From: Nocardioides sp.
Lineage (GTDB): Bacteria > Actinomycetota > Actinomycetes > Propionibacteriales > Nocardioidaceae
DNA length: 49,818 nt
Assembly (NCBI GenBank): GCA_025924815.1
Contig: JAICHQ010000013.1
Location: 1 to 49,818 of the forward strand
Direction: 5' to 3'
The notes beneath the pieces were generated by a model. The model made no database searches. It worked only from the letters and a program-made list of their open reading frames with translations, and was not told the origin of the DNA. This document shows, one piece after another, positions 47,575 to 49,818 of the stretch (positions are counted from its first letter, which is position 1; the number at the start of each line of letters is the position of its first letter). A program made the position numbers and the translations under genes.

Positions 47575-49818
<2,244 letters not shown>

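Overview
The window is about 70% GC and reads as one stretch of actinobacterial chromosome. The best fit is Propionibacteriales, probably Nocardioides or a close relative. The reasons are the codon use, the fadA2 / fabG4 / htdX arrangement also known from mycobacteria, the MurT/GatD pair, the DUF222-type HNH remnant, an actinobacterial LexA box, and short palindromic units of the TCTCGACAGGCTCGAC type scattered inside genes. The genus is an inference. I saw no tRNA, rRNA, CRISPR array, transposase, integrase or phage gene.

Layout. (1) 3-9109: a two-component system (regulator cut by the window edge), the wreck of a GT-C-type membrane glycosyltransferase, an MGDG-synthase-like glycosyltransferase coupled to a NodB deacetylase, the convergent murT-gatD pair for lipid II amidation, and two coupled beta-propeller lipoproteins (kelch and YncE-like). 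This looks like an envelope-directed cluster. (2) 9110-11007: a five-copy 22-bp repeat array, a TerD-family gene, a nucleotidyltransferase and a small membrane protein. (3) 11041-15385: a TetR regulator with a perfect palindrome at its promoter, thiolase FadA, and a divergent FabG4-MaoC hydratase operon with related half-sites, probably one fatty-acid regulon. (4) 15401-21223: TesB thioesterase, PAC2 protein, Dxs, a double-Nudix protein and an HDAC-family amidohydrolase. (5) 21280-24275: a P1-family aminopeptidase coupled to a CocE/NonD hydrolase. (6) 24400-26818: YCII-like protein, small membrane protein, thioredoxin-reductase-like flavoprotein and a divergent XRE-cupin regulator.

(7) 26852-35239: one long minus-strand operon holding a complete Dpp/Opp-type importer (binding protein with a C-terminal membrane anchor, two permeases, two ATPases), then a Rieske oxygenase of the quaternary-amine type and a monomeric sarcosine-oxidase-like flavoenzyme. 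Almost all junctions overlap by 4-8 bases. It reads as uptake and stepwise N-demethylation of a methylated amine, and is the most interesting metabolic unit here. Divergent from it (35213-39140) are oligopeptidase B, an M20 peptidase and a DinB-like protein, also translationally coupled. (8) 39142-43413: SGNH hydrolase, a wrecked DUF222/HNH endonuclease, a conserved hypothetical gene with a LexA (SOS) box at its promoter, two GNAT proteins and a DUF3105 membrane protein. (9) 43481-45585: TauE/SafE transporter coupled to an XdhC-like protein, then a thiamine-related pair (YjbQ and MTH1187 family). (10) 45771-49818: an ABC-2 exporter pair and most of aconitase, cut by the right edge.

Frames, motifs, overlaps and inverted repeats were read directly from the sequence. 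Family names come from recognised motifs without any database search. Substrates and regulon membership are inferences and are marked as such.
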